From Heracleum sosnowskyi (Eukaryota > Streptophyta > Magnoliopsida > Apiales > Apiaceae), in the NCBI GenBank assembly GCA_030848705.1, contig CM061239.1, forward strand, positions 88,890,363-88,954,362: a stretch of DNA of 64,000 nt, read 5' to 3'. The notes beneath the pieces are model-generated. The model was not told the DNA's origin. It saw only the letters and a program-made list of their open reading frames with translations, and searched no databases. Position 1 is the stretch's first letter. Each line of letters opens with the position of its first letter. Position numbers and translations under genes: made by a program. Shown here piece by piece: positions 18,255-30,772 of the stretch.

Positions 18255-18934
18255 TTTGTAACAGTTTTATATCAGATTTAATAAAGCTGTTATCTTTCTT
18301 TCATATTTGTGATATATACATTAAGAAGTCGATTATCTTATACTATTGTATTCAACCCTCCTTCTACAATAGAGTATTACTGGGCAACACAAAATCAATT
18401 TGTACCCAAGAAAAAACCAGTCAATACGAATAAAAAATAGTCTAAAGATCTAATCCCAATAAATGGCACAACCAAAAACGAGAGTGAACTCAACTCAACT
18501 CAAACAATCGAAAAGAACGCGAAATCTGCAATAAAAAAATTACCTAAGAAAAAAAAAACCATAACCAATTTAGACAGAAGACAAGAAGGGAAAAAAATAA
18601 AAAAAATCGAAACACATGTTTTAAACCCAATATGTGGCATCTATCACGTTCGACTATCAATCAATCTATTCCAGATCGAACAAACCTACCTCTTCTTCTC
18701 TTATTGATTGGATTTCTTGTTAATTCTGTTTTTTTTTTCCGAATACACTTGGATTGCGGTTTTGATTTTGTTTACTCTTGGATGACATGGATACTTTTTT
18801 TTTGTTCTTGTTTTGCGGTTGCAGTTTTAGATTCGTTTAGAAACTTTGGGTCTGTTTGAATTCGTGGTTCTGTTTCTTGTTGACAAACTCACGATTTTTC
18901 CATCATGAGTTTGAGGAAAAGGTTAATATATGTA

Positions 18935-18935
18935 A

Positions 18936-18967
<32 letters not shown>
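18935..18967. repeat. ATT microsatellite
   Basis: About eleven perfect ATT units. Confidence 0.9.
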
Positions 18968-19064
18968 GATAATTCCGTTAATATAATAACCTCCTTTGCT
19001 AGGATAATTTACTTTATTATTATTTAATTATTGACTATATAAACCTCTATTTTCTATTATAATT

Positions 19065-19550
19065 GAGACTAGTGTATTCAATTGGGATTTTAAAAGATTT
19101 TTATGAATTTCTGCAATCTTGGTGTATTCATTCTAGATTTTAAAAAATACTTTAAAATTTTGTGGTATTCAATAAAGATTTCAAAAAGTCTTTTAAAATC
19201 TAGGTGTATTCAATTTAAATTTTAAAAAGTCCTTTAAAATCTAGTGGTATTCAATATGGATTTTAAAGAATATATTAAAATTTTGTGGTATTCAAAAGTC
19301 CATGGACTTTTTTTATTTGATAAAGTTGTGGATTTTCAAGGATTTGCTAGTGTATTTTGCATTTCTTGAAATCTTGTTAAAATCCATGAGATTTTGAAGG
19401 ATTTATCGGAAACTCCACTTTAAATCAACAAGACTCTACGAGATTTTACACAAACTCTGCTAAAATCTACGTAAAATTAAAATCAACAACAATCTGCTAA
19501 AATCTATAGATTTTTATCGATCCATTAAAATCTAAATTGAATACAGTCTC
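19065..19550. mobile_element. MITE-like element with internal about 55-bp repeats
   Basis: The ends are inverted: GAGACTAGTGTATTCAATT at the left and AATTGAATACAGTCTC at the right. The left half consists of degenerate repeats of the form GTATTCAATNNGATTTTAAA followed by CTTTAAAATCTA. I could not find a convincing target duplication, so the superfamily stays open; terminal GTATTCAA sequences are common in Harbinger-type MITEs. Confidence 0.55.
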
Positions 19551-20222
19551 CTAAGTTCATTATAATATAATAATACTTTTGTGTTTCTTAAAAAAAAAAA
19601 AAAAAAACTTTTGTTTGTACTCTCCCAGCTTTATCATACATACCCACATAACAGATTTTTCATGTTGATTAGTGTGAGTTTTGCAGGGTCCAGAGCAATC
19701 ATAGTAGAATATCCTGAAATCAAACGTGAAGCTCCTTTTGATTTTTTATTTTTTTGTTGAAACTTTGGCCAAACTATGCATAGCTGCTCCTTTATTGAAG
19801 TTTAGGCTCTTTATTTATTATTAATTTCTTCACATATCAGATCAAATTTAAGATCAAATTCACTCTGAAAAATGTGAACGAGGAGTCTAGCCATTGCCAT
19901 ATCAAGTACACGATTCATTGGCACACACGAACTTGCGAAAGTTGAAACATGAGGGACACGGATGAAGCCTCTGATCAACCTTCCAGGGAGAATCCTAAGA
20001 AACACATGTGTAAGCATTCCAATACCGATTCCCAACATGTTCTCTTTTGTTCTGCCATGCATGTTTCACTTGTTCTCACGATCATATGAATTTCAGATTT
20101 TGGTTATTTTTATTTCCCGCAAATGTATTGGATCTTTATAATTAATCAAAATGCTTTTCCAGCAGCATTACATTTTCAAAGGATCAGGCTATTAGGGTGC
20201 CTACGTTGGTACATCATGTATA

Positions 20223-20780
20223 CTAGCTTATAACCCGTGCCAAGCACGGACAGAGCATAAATCAACATTAAAATATTAGTATTAATAAATTATTAATAAG
20301 TATTATTTAAAAATGTATTTCTCGAGAATTGAATGATAAAAATATATAATAAATAAATAAGTATTTAATTATGTAGTTATATATAATCGAACTGTGCATA
20401 AAGCTAAAGAAATTAAAGTAAATAAATTAAATAAATCTTGTATAATTACGTAGTTGTAAGGATTCGAACCCTGGATGAATCTAAAGAATTTAAAGTAAAT
20501 AAATCTTGTATAATTATGTAGTTGCGAGGAATGGAACCCGGGTTAAGTGATAACCAAATTTGGTACTTTGGTACCAGTAAATAAATAAATCTTGTATAAT
20601 TACGTAGTTGTAAGGATTCGAACCGTGGATGAATCTAAAGTATTTAAAGTAAATAAATCTTGTATAATTATGTAGTTGCGAGGAATCGAACCCGGATTAA
20701 GTGATAACCGAATTTGGTACTTTGGTACTTTAGTACCACGTCATTTTCACATTGTTTTGCTTATTAATAAAGAGTATAGA
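20223..20780 (-). mobile_element. Non-autonomous Helitron (558 bp)
   Basis: Read on the minus strand it begins TCTATACTCTTTATT, ends CTAG, and lies between A and T as Helitrons do. The hairpin CCGTGC-TTG-GCACGG stands 8 nt before the CTAG end. The interior holds a duplication of about 154 bp (20421-20575 and 20575-20737), each copy made of two related halves; each half has a GGTTCGAATCC-like sequence on the minus strand. No coding frame is seen. Confidence 0.8.
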
Positions 20781-21230
20781 TTACAAGAATCACGTACAGA
20801 AATCGATAAATAAACGAACAATAAGCAACCATGTTAACTTACAAAAAGCGATGACACACTCACGATTCACAAAACAAGTATTTCATGCTTGGTTTGGTTC
20901 AGTGGAATGAAATGAAACAAAAAACGAGAATGAAATTAGAGGTGAATGAAAGGACTAAATGAGCCTATCTTTATAAATGGCATGGTTTTTGAAGGATATG
21001 GTGACCAGAAATGAGCATACCTTTGCAAATGAGAATGAATTAGTAATTTAAACTTGGAAGGGAAGAAAGAATGAAAATTATGCATGTGTTCACAATTCAC
21101 ATAGTGTTTCGGTCCATTATCTCTCTCCAAACAGAGGGTAAGAGAGGACACAAATAGAATGACTAGCAGAGGTCCATATAGGATTCCTTTCAGATCTTTT
21201 TCCCTTCAGGGCATTTGTTCAAACAAGGAT

Positions 21231-24200
21231 ATGTCTGTGAGATTTATGCGACAGGAGGTTCCTGCATCAGCAGGTTGGTGAAGGGTTGTACACAGCCTTA
21301 CCTTGAATCATTTGGGAATGAAATCAGTAAAGTGTTATAGTTATCCAATTTATTGTTAGTGAATTCTCTCTAAAATTGTTGCTTACCTTGTTCTATTTGG
21401 ATCAGTTGAGATGTTACAATTCATAATGTATGGTCGCATTTGTATTACAGTTTCTTTGTGGTAATATGTAAATTATCTGTTACTTGTTCTAGATTTTAGG
21501 CTTACACAGCAGGAGCTTTGTGCTTGGAAGCCAATTTTAACTCCAGGATGGGTACGGTTGATGTATTTGTCTCATTTTCTTCAAGCGTAGACTTTTATAT
21601 AGTACTCCTACAATAGAATTTAACTCAATCCTGCCTTGCCTACCCACCTTTTTATATCAGGTCGTTTCAATATTCATCATTCTTGGAGTCATCTTCATAC
21701 CTATCGGCCTCCTTACCTTGTATGCATCAGAACATGTAATATGTCAAAAGTCCTTTAATATATGACTTCCTGACTTCAAATAAGTAATATCTCATGATCT
21801 TCTCCCTTCTTTTTGGCACATAGGTGGAGGAACTTGTGGAACGATATGATGTTGACTGCTTGCCTTCTACAGATAAAAATAAAATACTTGGATATATTAG
21901 AGATTCTAGTACTAACAAAACCTGTACCAAGACATTTAGAGTTGGTCCAATTTTCAAGTGCTCTTTTTGTTGCTCTAAACTTTATGTTTTTAATCACCTT
22001 TTACTCTCTTATTTCCTCTGTTTAACTCATTTTTTCGGCTAATTGTTTCTCAGGTTCAAAAGAAAATGAAAAAACCCGTCTATGTATATTATCAGCTTCA
22101 TCACTTCTATCAGAACCATCGCAGGTATTTAGTATACTTTTCTTTGTTAGAATGAATGCTATTAGTTCTTTTCATGTAGGAACTAGTGAAATATATTGAG
22201 CTCTGGTATGTAGGAACTAATGTATGCTCCTGCCATGTAGGAGCCGTCGTATTAAACTTCAAATTTGAGATTTATAATATCATTCATTAAGCTTCATTTT
22301 AAGACTAAAATTAATAATTTGAAAGATCTTACCTGTCTGAATAATGCATACCATAAGTAATGGAAAAAACTGGACAACTTTCTTAGAAATCCTGGGATAT
22401 GATATATTTTGAGTTTCGATCAAATCAAAGTAGACAAATATAATCAAAGTGGTTGCGTTGACAAATCCGTGAAAAATATAATATGTTTCCTGTCCTGCTA
22501 GTGATATTTCTGGGTTTTGATATTTCTGGGTTTTGAGTAGGGGACAGTGCGGATCGGATCGGTGAGGTTTTTAAGGTAAAACCGAAACCGAAAATCCTCG
22601 GTTTTTAAAATTGAAAACCGCAACCGAAATAAGGGTGAGGGTTCGGTTTCGGTTTTAAAAATCACGGTTTCGGTTATAATCGGTTCGGTTTTGGTTTTAA
22701 AACCGCTTCGATGAAAATGACAAATCAAAAATCTCAATTTTGGTTACAATCGATTTCGGTTTCAAAAACAACATTATAAGCAACGGCTAAGATGTTAAAC
22801 AATTCTGTTTTCAGGACATGTTAATTTGCCAGCATCCTTGAATCAACTGACTTACTGTACTTCCTGAACAGGTTAATTTGTCAATATGGCTAATGGTAGT
22901 TTAATTATAAGTGGAGTACTTTATTCGTTACAGAAGAGAACACAAAAGTTAATAAATGATCAGATACACCAATTTGTTAGCAGAAAAACCATCCTGCTTA
23001 AAGGCCAGGGCATAAGATTAATCAAATTTGTATAAGGTATGGCTTTCCTAGTTGTCACTTGTCAACAGGTGTAGGAGCAAGAAAAATTATTATCATAATC
23101 AACATAACTCCTAATTATATGTATAATATATTTATTTATTTTAATAATCAGTTCGGTTCGGTTTTTTTTCTGTTCAGTTTGGACCTAAAACCGAAATCAA
23201 AATCTCGGGAACGGTTCGGTTTTTTAATTTTCGGTTTAAGTTCAATTTCAACTCGATTTCAATTTCCTACTATTCGGTTTTTATAGGTTTCGGTTTTAAT
23301 TCAATTTTTTCCTCTGTCCCTAATTTTGAGAACCCAACTAATATGATGGCGGCAGTTGTATATATCCAACCCCACCGAATATACTACTCATTGTAGACTT
23401 TGTGGGTGGATACTTGTTAGTTGTTGAAGGTCCATTCTTTTGAATTTTATGGTAGAAAAAACTAAAATTTATATTCTAAGCTAAGTTGTTTAGAATTAAT
23501 CATCTTTTATCTCCGAGTTTGGTTCTGCTTACAGAATTTGGTGTTTGGTCCTTCGGCATGCACAATGTTCCTAAGAAGGCCTTTTCTACCTCACTTTCCC
23601 TTATTTTTGTCTACTGATGTGATAGATGGTTTTGTGTTCCCTTGATCTGACTTCTTATTATATTTTCAGATATGTTAGAAGTAGAAGTGACAAACAATTG
23701 CGTAGCACGGAACATGAATATGAAACAAAGGAGTGCTTGCCTCTAGCTACAGTGAATAATGAGTCGAAGCCCATAGTTCCCTGTGGGCTCATTGCTTGGA
23801 GCTTGTTTAATGATACCTACAAGTTCGTAGTAAATAACAAGGTTGTAGAAGTTGATAAAAAGGACATTGCTTGGAAAAGCGATAAAAACCATAAATTCGG
23901 GTCTGAAGTTTATCCAAAAAACTTCCAGAGCTCTGGTATGGTTGGGGGCGGAAAGCTCAATGAGAGCATACCAGTAAGTTATTAGGATTTCAGAGTATAA
24001 CTTCTGTTGAGCACCACATTGTACCATGTATATCAGTTGCTTGCAGTAGTCATGATTTAAAAACAGCTGTAATAAATATGAGGACTTGGAAATAATGACC
24101 ATGTTTTAATATTTCAATGATACATGCGACAGCTGAACAAACAAGAAGATCTTATTGTTTGGATGCGAACTGCAGCATTTTCAACTTTCAGAAAGCTCTA

Positions 24201-24584
24201 TGGGAAAATAAAAATGGATGTTGAAGCTAACAGCAACATAACAGTTGTTATACAAAACAACTTCAACATCTATGAATTTGGGGGCAAAAAGCAGCTGGTC
24301 CTTTCAACGTCAAGTTGGACTGTTGGAAACAACCAATTCCTTGGTCGTGCATATCTTTTTGTAGGAGGATTTTCCTTATTTTTTGCAATAAGCTTCACAT
24401 TTGTCTATGTTTTGAAGCCAAGGTGAGTGTAAACTTTCAATTTTACTATTCATCAACATTTATCCTTTTCTCCTACGTATAGACTTTCCCTAAAGTTTAA
24501 GTAGTCTTTTTGTCTTGGTGTAGGCCTCTTGGAGATCCGGCTTACTTTTCGTGGAACAATTATCCTGGTATAGATGAAAACTAG
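21231..24584 (+). CDS. ALIS: ALA-interacting subunit (CDC50/LEM3 family), 8 exons, 339 aa
   Basis: The product is the non-catalytic partner of P4-type ATPase phospholipid flippases, needed for their exit from the ER and their activity. Exons: 21231-21273, 21493-21551, 21661-21735, 21824-21940, 22054-22124, 23670-23973, 24133-24422 and 24524-24584; all introns are GT-AG and all phases fit. The protein has a short cytosolic N terminus with LTQQELCAWKPILTPGW, a first membrane helix (about residues 34-57), a large lumenal loop with MKKPVYVYYQLHHFYQNHRR and KLNESIP, N-glycosylation sites (NKT, NES, NIT), and a second helix before the C-terminal VLKPR. Length fits the family (about 340-350 aa). Exon 1 is the least certain, chosen for phase and length. 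The 1.5-kb intron 5 holds a hAT-like MITE. The paralogue cannot be assigned. Confidence 0.88.
22538..23322. mobile_element. hAT-like MITE in an ALIS intron (785 bp)
   Basis: The ends read TAGGGGACAGTG and, inverted, TAGGGACAGAGG. The flanks GTTTTGAG (22530-22537) and ATTTTGAG (23323-23330) match in seven of eight bases, the size expected for a hAT duplication. Both sub-terminal regions are full of AACCGAAACC/GGTTTCGGTT repeats in opposite orientation. No transposase frame is present. Confidence 0.75.
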
Positions 24585-26029
24585 GAGCATCTCCAGTCAT
24601 ATATTCATTCATATATAATGACAATACTCCATCATGTCAGGCTGAGGCTGTTGGGCATTTTGCTACCTCGTCAAAGGTTTGGCCTGCTTGAGCAGATTAA
24701 TATATATCTTCTTTATCAAAGATGCCAAATGTAGATGAATTAGTTGTTGATTAATTGCTAGGACCGTTGTTACTGCAACCAAGGAGGAACAACTAAGAGT
24801 CACGTTTAAATTTATTTTGTAAGCTGGGCATTCCTTCACAAGTGTCGGAGAATCAACGTCAAAATATATCTACTTGTTTTGGTGATTTTGGATGTTAGTT
24901 CATACAAAGTAATATACGTAGTACACGAGTTTGCAAGTCTCTGCTTCAACTTATTTCACAGTTCTTGAAATAGGTAATCTGCTCCAGAATGTTTGATCTG
25001 ACTTTCACTTCATCAACAGCCCAGCCTTGTAAAGTTTTCATACAACTTGCACACAACATACCAATTATCTTCAAGCTACTAACTAAGAAAAGATTTACTT
25101 GGGCGTCCATGCTAGGACAAGGGACTACATTCCCATAAAACATATCTGTCTGGTTAAAAAAAGAGAGTTTCGATGCAAATGGAGCTAGCCTCAAACACAT
25201 AGTTGTCGCTTGTCAGCCTACATGGTATATTTGTGGCTGTGAGGAAGGATCTCAAGGAGCGTAAGAAAGTGTAGGTCTTGCCACTGTTCAAGATATAAAT
25301 TATGTCACTAAAATTAAGTAGTTCAACAGAGATAAATACCTGTTGCTCAGGCATACCAGGTTGCATAGTACGAACTTGACACTTGTCTTGGAAGGTTGGG
25401 ATTGTATCCGTAAATGAGGAAATAAACTGGCTGCTGTCATTTACATATATATCAGGTCGGGTTATCATACCTTTTTAGAGGCTGAATTAGACTTATGGAG
25501 AGTGGCGGCACTATTAGAGGAAGTTTTGAAGGCGATTTTATATGGACATTTGAAGAGAGTAGGTAGTATGATGAGAACAACAGCAAGAGATGGAAATGTG
25601 GTAAGCAATTGAAATGTATTATAACGTAAAGTTCATGTCAGACCTCTTATAAAATGTGGATGAAGCCCTTGAGGGGTGAGTCTTATGAACTTCTTTGTTC
25701 TTAAGAGGACTTCAGTTTTAGTTTCCATGTAATAAAGTTTTAATGATGGTTTTCCTCATTTTTAATTGGCACAACTGCAAGGATTCCTCATTTTCTATTG
25801 GCACAACTGCAAGGATTCCAGGCTAAGATTTTGGCTGAATGCCTGTGAGAACAGGACCAGTACTTGAATGTGTACAATTATATAGCTTATGCTAATGAGG
25901 GCATCAACAAGAGAGTCTTAACATTACTCTTGTAATCCCAACAAATATCTCAATCAAATTTCACATAATTTTGAGAAATTAATCACTTCCGCTGCTCAAA
26001 AATATAAACCAATACCTGGATAAAAAAAC
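24585..26029. other. Convergent intergenic region between ALIS and the substrate-binding-like gene
   Basis: It holds the 3' untranslated regions of both genes. Two overlapping minus-strand open frames (24946-25200 and 25154-25468) contain plausible protein-like stretches but no recognisable family and no consistent splicing. A short duplication, GGCACAACTGCAAGGATTCC, occurs twice near 25770-25820. Confidence 0.5.
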
Positions 26030-29000
26030 TTAAATTACTCCACAGTCTACAATGGTCGGTTCAAGAGCTGATGAAACATCTCTGTCACACATTTCAGGAT
26101 TGATATTGGTAATTGCTTCTTCCTGCAGCATGGGGAAAACAGGATGTCATAGTTGATTTTTAGACCTCTTTATACTTATATAAAGCTCTCTCCATGTTCT
26201 AAAACAACTGATCAGTAGCCAACTAACCTTGACGAGATTCCTGAAATATGTAGTTGTGTAATTTCCCGAAGGAAACACAGCTTCAATAACGTCTGCTAGA
26301 ACCAGTTGGGGCTGTGAAATTGCTCCATCAAAAAAATCTTGAGTGATTGATGTCCGGAAACAAAAATGTCAAGAAATATAAGCAACTGCGTATTTCTGGT
26401 GGAACAAGATTTTATAAACAATATGATCTTCTGGGTGTCAGAAAATATAGCATAAAAATGCTTACCAAGAGAATTAGCGCTATGCAGTCTTTTGTCGTAT
26501 CTCCATAAGCTTTGCTTTGTAATGAAGGCAAAACAGGATTTGTCTTCTACGTTAATGTTTTGGAGAAAGGTGGTGACATTATAGTGCCATGGATCCGGTG
26601 TGTAAGTTTCATCGATTACTACATCTACAGTCTATTGCACGAGTAAAATTATAATAAGTATCACAAGTCAAATGAAGTTAATTATGTACATTTGTGAACA
26701 CGGACTCACCTTGATAGATTAAATTTAGGAATGAGCTTGAAAATTGGTGAATAACTTACACATAAGATGGCATGAAAGTCTTCACAATCATCAGGAATGG
26801 TGTTATTGTAACTATTTTTGTTGATAGATTTGTCTATATTCTCTCCCCCGGCATCTTCCACATACTGAAAATTCAAGTCAAAAGTATGTATATTAAGATG
26901 ATTACAAAACTTTTATACCACCATCGACCACTTGATATGCTTGGTGTAGTTTGCATTACATTACAGTACATAATTCCCCAAAAATATGAAATTGTTGATG
27001 CATCTGCAGCATCGTAGGCTTGTAGATCCCCCCCCTCTTCTCTTCGCAGGAAGAGGTTGAGGCTTCGGATGTTAGATGAGCTATGTGTGTGTGACTGTGT
27101 GAGTACCAGAATAAGACATTGTAAACAAAAGTAGTACCTTTAATTTGTATGGATCCTGTGTGAACGACCACTCTCCCTGCAGTACAAACAAAGATTATGA
27201 GGAGGTATGAATAACTTTTCCGTAGTATCTACTGTGTCCGAACCTGTTAGCAATAGAATTGTAACCACAGGCCTGTCGTATTTATTTTTCCTACATAATA
27301 GAATTGTAACCACAGGCCTGTGAATCAAGTTAATCTCACATTTTCTGTATATACTACATAGAAAGCACAACTGAAATAATCATAATCTCGTCTATCGTTG
27401 AAAGACAGAAACTATACAAATATAAAATATGATCCACAGAACGAGATGTAGTTCAAAACAAGCACACACACACCACAACAACAAATATTATGAAAAGCAC
27501 AGAATTGTTCCGAACGACAAGGAGGCTAAATTTGACATATCTGACAAAGGACACAAAGACACGGGCACCAGGTATATTATACATACATCATTGTATGCTA
27601 GCCAGGCTACCACTGGCTTGAAAGAAGTTGTCTTGTTCGCAGCTGCTTTAGCTAAGCACAAATAGTTAGCTTTCACCTGCAATAGATCATATATCAACAG
27701 ATTTATACAAAGTCCTAAAGGCAGGTGACTGGCTTGAAAGAAGTTCTATATCCCATTTGCCTTATTAAAACAAATATTTAAAATTAAAAGAATATCAAAA
27801 TTTTAAGGTAACAACCAATAGAGTATAACAAGAGTGTGTTTTGCTTACTGTATCATAGACTTTATTTGCTCTGAATTCCATATTAGCAAAAGTTCCCAAG
27901 TATTTGATCCATTCTGCTCGCTGAAATTTTAAGACTATCAGCAGTTATCTGAATAATGGGAATGCAAAAAATTACTTTTGCGAAGTTTAAATACAAGCAC
28001 AAGCATGTAGTTCCAACTAATCTATGTAGTGTTGTTATAGTACCTGCAGTGGATTGTCCTCGGTATTGGGAAGAAAAGTTGCAAAGTTACAGGACTGAGC
28101 TTGATCAGCATTGCTTATGAAGTGTGCTGCAAATTTTGTAAGTTGTTGTGTCTCGCTTTTATTCAGTATCATTATTCCTCCGTCGCTGTATAATTTTAGC
28201 ACACATTGGGAAGCAACCAAATCTAATGATGTGATTCCCTTCATACTTCCTAATAAACCTAGAAGCTGTATGCATAAAAATTATATGAACGGCTTAAAAG
28301 TTATTTAGCTCAAAACGAGACATGTTAAGTAACAACAAGGTTATAATCTCTTAAAATTTCTATCTAGGTTTCATTAGCAGCAAAAATATAACAGTTGTAT
28401 CGGTATATTGTATAATGACTTGCTGCAACCGGCAATTCCTCACCTCAAAGAAAGAAACTGTAAATTTGAAGAAGAAAAATTTAATCAATAAAAAATATAC
28501 TAACACAAAACCTCAATATCAAGAGTGAAACATATATGAAAATTAGGAATTATAGGTTGGATGACCGAAAAATTACCTGGGAAAAAAGTGGTATCAACCG
28601 AATAGTTTGACAATGGGATGACAAAAGATTTGATTCTTGATGTACAATACTTAGTTCTAGATGCCATTCTTGAAGTATTCTGCAACAAACAAGAATGTTT
28701 TGAGAAGTTAGATTATGAGTATGCTTAATTAAAGAAATGTAATTACTTTCAAACACATGCCTACTAGACTCTAAGATAAGAGTATTTACCGTACTAGAAA
28801 GGTAAGAAACAACATAATTAAGAGGCCATTATCATGAAGAAGACAAAGCATATAGGTCGTAAAGGACATATGTTGTAATCACTGTATCATTCTAATGCAT
28901 CCACACAAGTAAAATCTGTCAAAGCACTTCAGTTAGCAGTTGGCATTTTGCATACTGACTCAGAAAGTCGAAACTACAAGAAATTGGCGCAAAAAAGTGA

Positions 29001-29488
29001 TGCAGTGATTACACCAAGACATGTAACCAGTAGGACCCTTTGTTTAACACATACCCGTGACTCTAATGCCGACAATACGTCGGAATTATTGTAATTCCTC
29101 CATTAATTTTGACCGGAAAAAATATCTCCATTCTCTTATTAGACTCTGTTTTATTACGGGACATGCTACACTCTGCTTAATCAAACAATAAACAAAGTAA
29201 TAAACATACCTGACTAAGAAGATAGCTCTTGCCATCGAAGCCGTTCTTGATGACTTTAAATGTCTGGCCATAGTAAATTTGAAAATATACAGCATCTTCC
29301 ACCTTTGATATATTCCCTACTTTCACACTAGTAGCTGCTGCTGCTGCTGCTGATGTATTGATCAAACCCTTGATGATATCATAGTCTACTGAGCTTCCTC
29401 TACTAGCACCGCAACTGTAACTGTACATGTACGTCCATACCAACAACACTTGCACATTTGCCAAGAAAATTTTCTGAGATCTCCACAT
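26030..29488 (-). CDS. Secreted protein resembling class III substrate-binding proteins, 11 exons, 430 aa
   Basis: Exons in transcript order: 29210-29488, 28577-28679, 28444-28457 (14 nt), 28044-28265, 27849-27920, 27587-27676, 27138-27176, 26760-26864, 26466-26631, 26228-26337 and 26030-26122. All introns are GT-AG, and phases and lengths sum to 1293 nt. A hydrophobic N terminus (core VQVLLVWTYMYSYS) looks like a signal peptide, followed by a poly-Ala run from a CTG repeat. The order of landmarks suggests the helical-backbone fold of TroA/BtuF-like proteins: FELLGLLGSMKGITS, KPVVAWLAYND, YVEDAGGENID and QPQLVLADVIEAVFP. I recognise the protein as a conserved plant family without a settled name; the ligand is unknown. 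It lies in tandem with the PRAF gene and converges on ALIS. Confidence 0.85.
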
Positions 29489-29865
29489 ACTGTACTATAT
29501 TCCTGCACAATATTAACTATCGATTCAGCTAGCTCTATGTAAGATCTTTTAGTGGGAGTGATTGCAGCTTTTCACATGGGAATAGTATGGCATACATGAT
29601 ATACAGTAAAGTTGGGACGTGAACGATATTATTTTTAAAAATATTATCATTGAAAATGACGTCAAATATTGATTTTGATTATATAAAGAGAAATGCTAGA
29701 GATCGCAAACCTCTTCGGAGTGTTTGTATGGGTGGGATTAAGGGTTTTGAATTTTGATCACACCCGTGAAGCAGTCCTTATGTTTTGGCTTGTTTGTCAG
29801 TATGTATATGCGTTTCTTTTTATGCATACATGCTTGTTTTTTCTAATTTCTACCTGTTATAATTA

Positions 29866-30079
29866 CTAGCTTATAACCCGTGTCAAGCACGGCTCGAACA
29901 TGAGTCGACATTAAAATATTAGTATTAATAAATAATTTAAAATAAATAAATAAATCTTGTATAATTACGTACCCTGGATGAAACTAAATAATTTAAAGTA
30001 AATAAATCTTGTATAATTACAACGTACCATACCGAACAACCAAACTTTTAATGTTTCGTCTATTATATAATAGTATTGA
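29866..30079 (-). mobile_element. Short Helitron derivative (about 214 bp)
   Basis: On the minus strand it begins TCAATACTATTATATAATAG, shared with the Helitron at 50619, and ends in CTAG followed by T, with a CCGTGCTTGACACGG hairpin. Part of its interior matches the 20223-20780 Helitron (AAATAAATCTTGTATAATTA on the plus strand). The 5' edge is ambiguous because TAGTATTGATA is duplicated there. Confidence 0.65.
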
Positions 30080-30772
30080 TATAGTATTGATATATTCTAC
30101 TAGTTGGAATTTGCTTTTTTTCTAATTAGGCACTCACCACACATGTGCTCTGCACCACCACCACCGCTTCAGAAATATATATATTTTATTTGTTTTGTTT
30201 TAACAACTCTAGTCAGATAACTCCCTTCATCTTCTGCCCATGATCTCTAAAGTCCTCTACTGTTTTATGGATGCCAAGATCGATTATTATGCCTGCATTA
30301 TGTAGCTTCACGAGTGGACTATCATATCATATACACACACACTAAAAACAAACCACAAATTTGCTATCGACTATTTTTTGAGCTACATGCTTTGGAATTT
30401 GTTATCAACTTAAATGTAATATTTTTTTAAAAGTATCGGGGGCGGAATCAAGGCGGGCTAGGGACCGCGTTAGTCCTTAACCACACTTAAGTTCAGTTTT
30501 CCTAGACTCACAGGTTACTTAGTACTTGCTTTGTTTTCATTTAAAAAATGTTCATGTTTAGACAGGGGAGGTTAAGGCATCTAAAGAGTGATTAGTCTTT
30601 TAATCATGCTACACATTTTAGTGTTGTACAGATATGGTGATTAGTATTTTAAGAAAGCTGGTCTGGCTCAATCCTTAACATTATTGTGGTGTAAGGATTT
30701 AAATTTATTTAATTGACCACAGACAAATAAATACCATTGGACTCACTCAAATCAAATCAAGAGCTCCGATGT

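Larger units (their letters stand above)
17819..18389 (+). repeat. 3' LTR of element B
   Basis: The LTR starts TGTTAGTTCAG after the polypurine tract and ends near TACTGGGCAACA; its last stretch (CAACCCTCCTTCTACAATA) resembles the end of the A and D LTRs. It holds a TATA box (18112) and seven TCAGGA copies between 17864 and 17964. The 5' LTR lies outside the window, so length and target duplication cannot be checked; the right edge may be off by a few bases. Confidence 0.8.
18390..21230. other. Intergenic region upstream of the ALIS gene
   Basis: No gene can be supported here. The stretch contains an ATT microsatellite, a MITE-like block (19065-19550), a poly-A run near 19590, a Helitron (20223-20780) and about 450 bp of promoter-proximal DNA. 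An antisense open frame at 19811-20062 is unusually low in A+T and might be a gene scrap, but I could not place it. Confidence 0.6.

Noticed and set aside
18632..18859. 75-codon hydrophobic plus-strand frame
   Set aside because: The hydrophobicity comes from T-rich DNA; no similarity or gene context.
19811..20062. 83-codon minus-strand frame of higher G+C
   Set aside because: No family recognised, no neighbouring exons, and no clear start context. Kept only as a note.
24946..25487. Two overlapping minus-strand frames with protein-like segments between ALIS and the next gene
   Set aside because: I could not join them with consistent splice sites or relate them to a family; they fall in the 3' region of two convergent genes. 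A gene remnant is possible but not supported.
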